Below, piece after piece: positions 63,356 through 64,000 of a stretch of 64,000 nucleotides of DNA. Origin of the DNA: Strigamia acuminata (taxonomy: Eukaryota > Arthropoda > Chilopoda > Geophilomorpha > Linotaeniidae); assembly GCA_949358305.1 (NCBI GenBank), contig OX442314.1, positions 45,950,581 through 46,014,580 on the forward strand, written 5' to 3'. A program made the translations under genes and the position numbers. The notes under the pieces are model-generated. The model did no database searches, was not told where the DNA came from, and saw only the letters and a list, made by a program, of their open reading frames with translations. Numbering within the stretch: position 1 is the stretch's first letter; every line of letters begins with the position of its first letter.

Positions 63356-64000
63356 GGTGTTTAAATCAATTCACATATCTGAACTGTCACCATATTTCCC
63401 TGAACTTAATCAGGAAATATGGATAAAAGGCCAAACTCAAAGCGACCCAAACGCTGAAGTGGTAAATACACTACTCGATGATGAACCAATGGAAAAGGGG
63501 GGAAATTTGCCAATTTCCCAAGAACAACCGTCATCTGAGGAGTTACCACAACGGCAGAGAACGCCACATGACGTGGAAAATGCACGAGAAACCCCACGCG
63601 ACGTCGACGAAATTCAAACTCAGTCAACAACGCAAGAAACGTCGCCAGACATTGAAAACACGCCTGACACGTGGCAAACTCAAGTGCAAGACTTGGAAAA
63701 TTACGACATCGATTTTCAGCGCAATCTGCAAACTTCACCAGAAAATGAAGCAGCAGAATTGCATGAAGAAAATTCGATTGCAAAAGAAATGGAAGCGACT
63801 CCATTATTTTTCCCGGATGAATTTGTTTTGGAAACTGAAGAACAAATAAAATCATTTTCCAAAAAGGGGGGAAGAGTGGTGGAGAAGCCGAAAATCAAAA
63901 AGAAATATTCAAATGCAGTTGATAGACACCAACAAACATCAAAACAAACTTCGTTCGAGAAGAAAAATGCATCAAAATATGTATTACGAGACAGAACGAA
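63243..64000 (+). CDS. pol C-terminal tail of copy B, open to window end
   Basis: From 63,243 the correct frame reads GISAKLADKRTGPYVI, TQIHQGGAAKLRRL and SELSPYFPELNQEIW, matching the integrase end of copy A, then a long Glu/Gln/Thr-rich tail (DVENARETPRDVDE..., FFPDEFVLETEEQ) that stays open through base 64,000. The tail has no enzyme motif. There is no initiating ATG; it is the continuation of pol after the frameshift. Confidence 0.75.

Larger units (their letters stand above)
54400..64000 (+). mobile_element. Ty3/gypsy element copy B, runs off the right edge
   Basis: LTR region with a hairpin array, primer-binding site at 55,248, a very long gag (55,366-58,960), frameshift signal, then pol with protease, reverse transcriptase, RNase H and integrase in Ty3/gypsy order, and a Glu/Gln-rich tail still open at the last base. 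No env is seen. It is much less decayed than copy A, but six lesions affect the proteins (about 55,885, 57,938, 58,850, 60,927, 62,360 and 63,235). The 3' LTR would lie outside the window. Confidence 0.92.

Noticed and set aside
1-64000. tRNA, rRNA or other standard RNA genes
   Set aside because: No cloverleaf with matching A and B boxes or rRNA-like sequence was recognised on reading; a tRNAscan/Infernal run would be needed to exclude weak ones.
63356-64000. env gene after integrase in copy B
   Set aside because: The open tail is Glu/Gln-rich with no signal peptide or membrane segment and continues the pol frame.

Overview
The window is animal nuclear DNA, most likely from an arthropod. Evidence: an SLC16 (monocarboxylate transporter) gene that splices cleanly over three coding exons, a broken Tret1-type sugar/trehalose transporter, an exon-like piece of an ALKBH2-type DNA repair dioxygenase, several Ty3/gypsy retrotransposons, Tc1/mariner transposase relics, and many MITEs with textbook target duplications. 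There are no operons or bacterial signals. Most of the 64 kb is transposon or other repeat. The species cannot be named from sequence alone.

Layout. 1-9.1 kb: a decayed gypsy element (copy A) interrupted by at least five insertions, one carrying the ALKBH2-like exon. 9.1-24.9 kb: relics, comprising a second gypsy family (12.0-15.3 kb), Tc1/mariner fragments, three dispersed repeat families and an unknown gene-like region broken by a small hAT-like MITE (23.5-24.2 kb). 24,895-33,959: a complete, very young LTR element on the minus strand. Its LTRs read as identical except for one 9-bp duplication, and a 4-bp target duplication, primer-binding site and polypurine tract are visible. It has no reverse transcriptase, only one 520-codon ORF with a zinc-ribbon motif near its 3' end, and a long degenerate array of units of about 165-192 bp. 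34-41 kb: further repeats, minisatellites and palindromes. 41.8-46.5 kb: the intact SLC16 gene (minus), with three MITEs in its two introns. 47.1-48.4 kb: the Tret1-like pseudogene, one coding exon split by a MITE. 48.8-49.1 kb: a short CxxC exon pair. 51.0-52.3 kb: a protein built on 14-residue repeats. 52.3-53.0 kb: an LTR plus gag fragment of a third gypsy family. 54.4-64.0 kb: a nearly complete gypsy element (copy B), sister to copy A, running off the right edge.

Three observations stand out. (1) The leader/LTR region of each gypsy copy holds a tandem array of hairpins with covarying stems: five at 427-639, and six at 54,417-54,726 built around a constant CTA/CCA internal loop. (2) Both copies keep a -1 ribosomal frameshift signal between gag and pol: an A AAA AAC heptamer, the gag UGA one codon later, and a downstream stem-loop with a compensatory base-pair change between copies. 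(3) The 9.07-kb LTR element appears mobile yet lacks pol, and its only ORF has a candidate internal CCAAT/TATA promoter.

Gypsy gag and pol are damaged in both copies, so activity would need a partner element. The SLC16 gene is the only host gene that looks intact.
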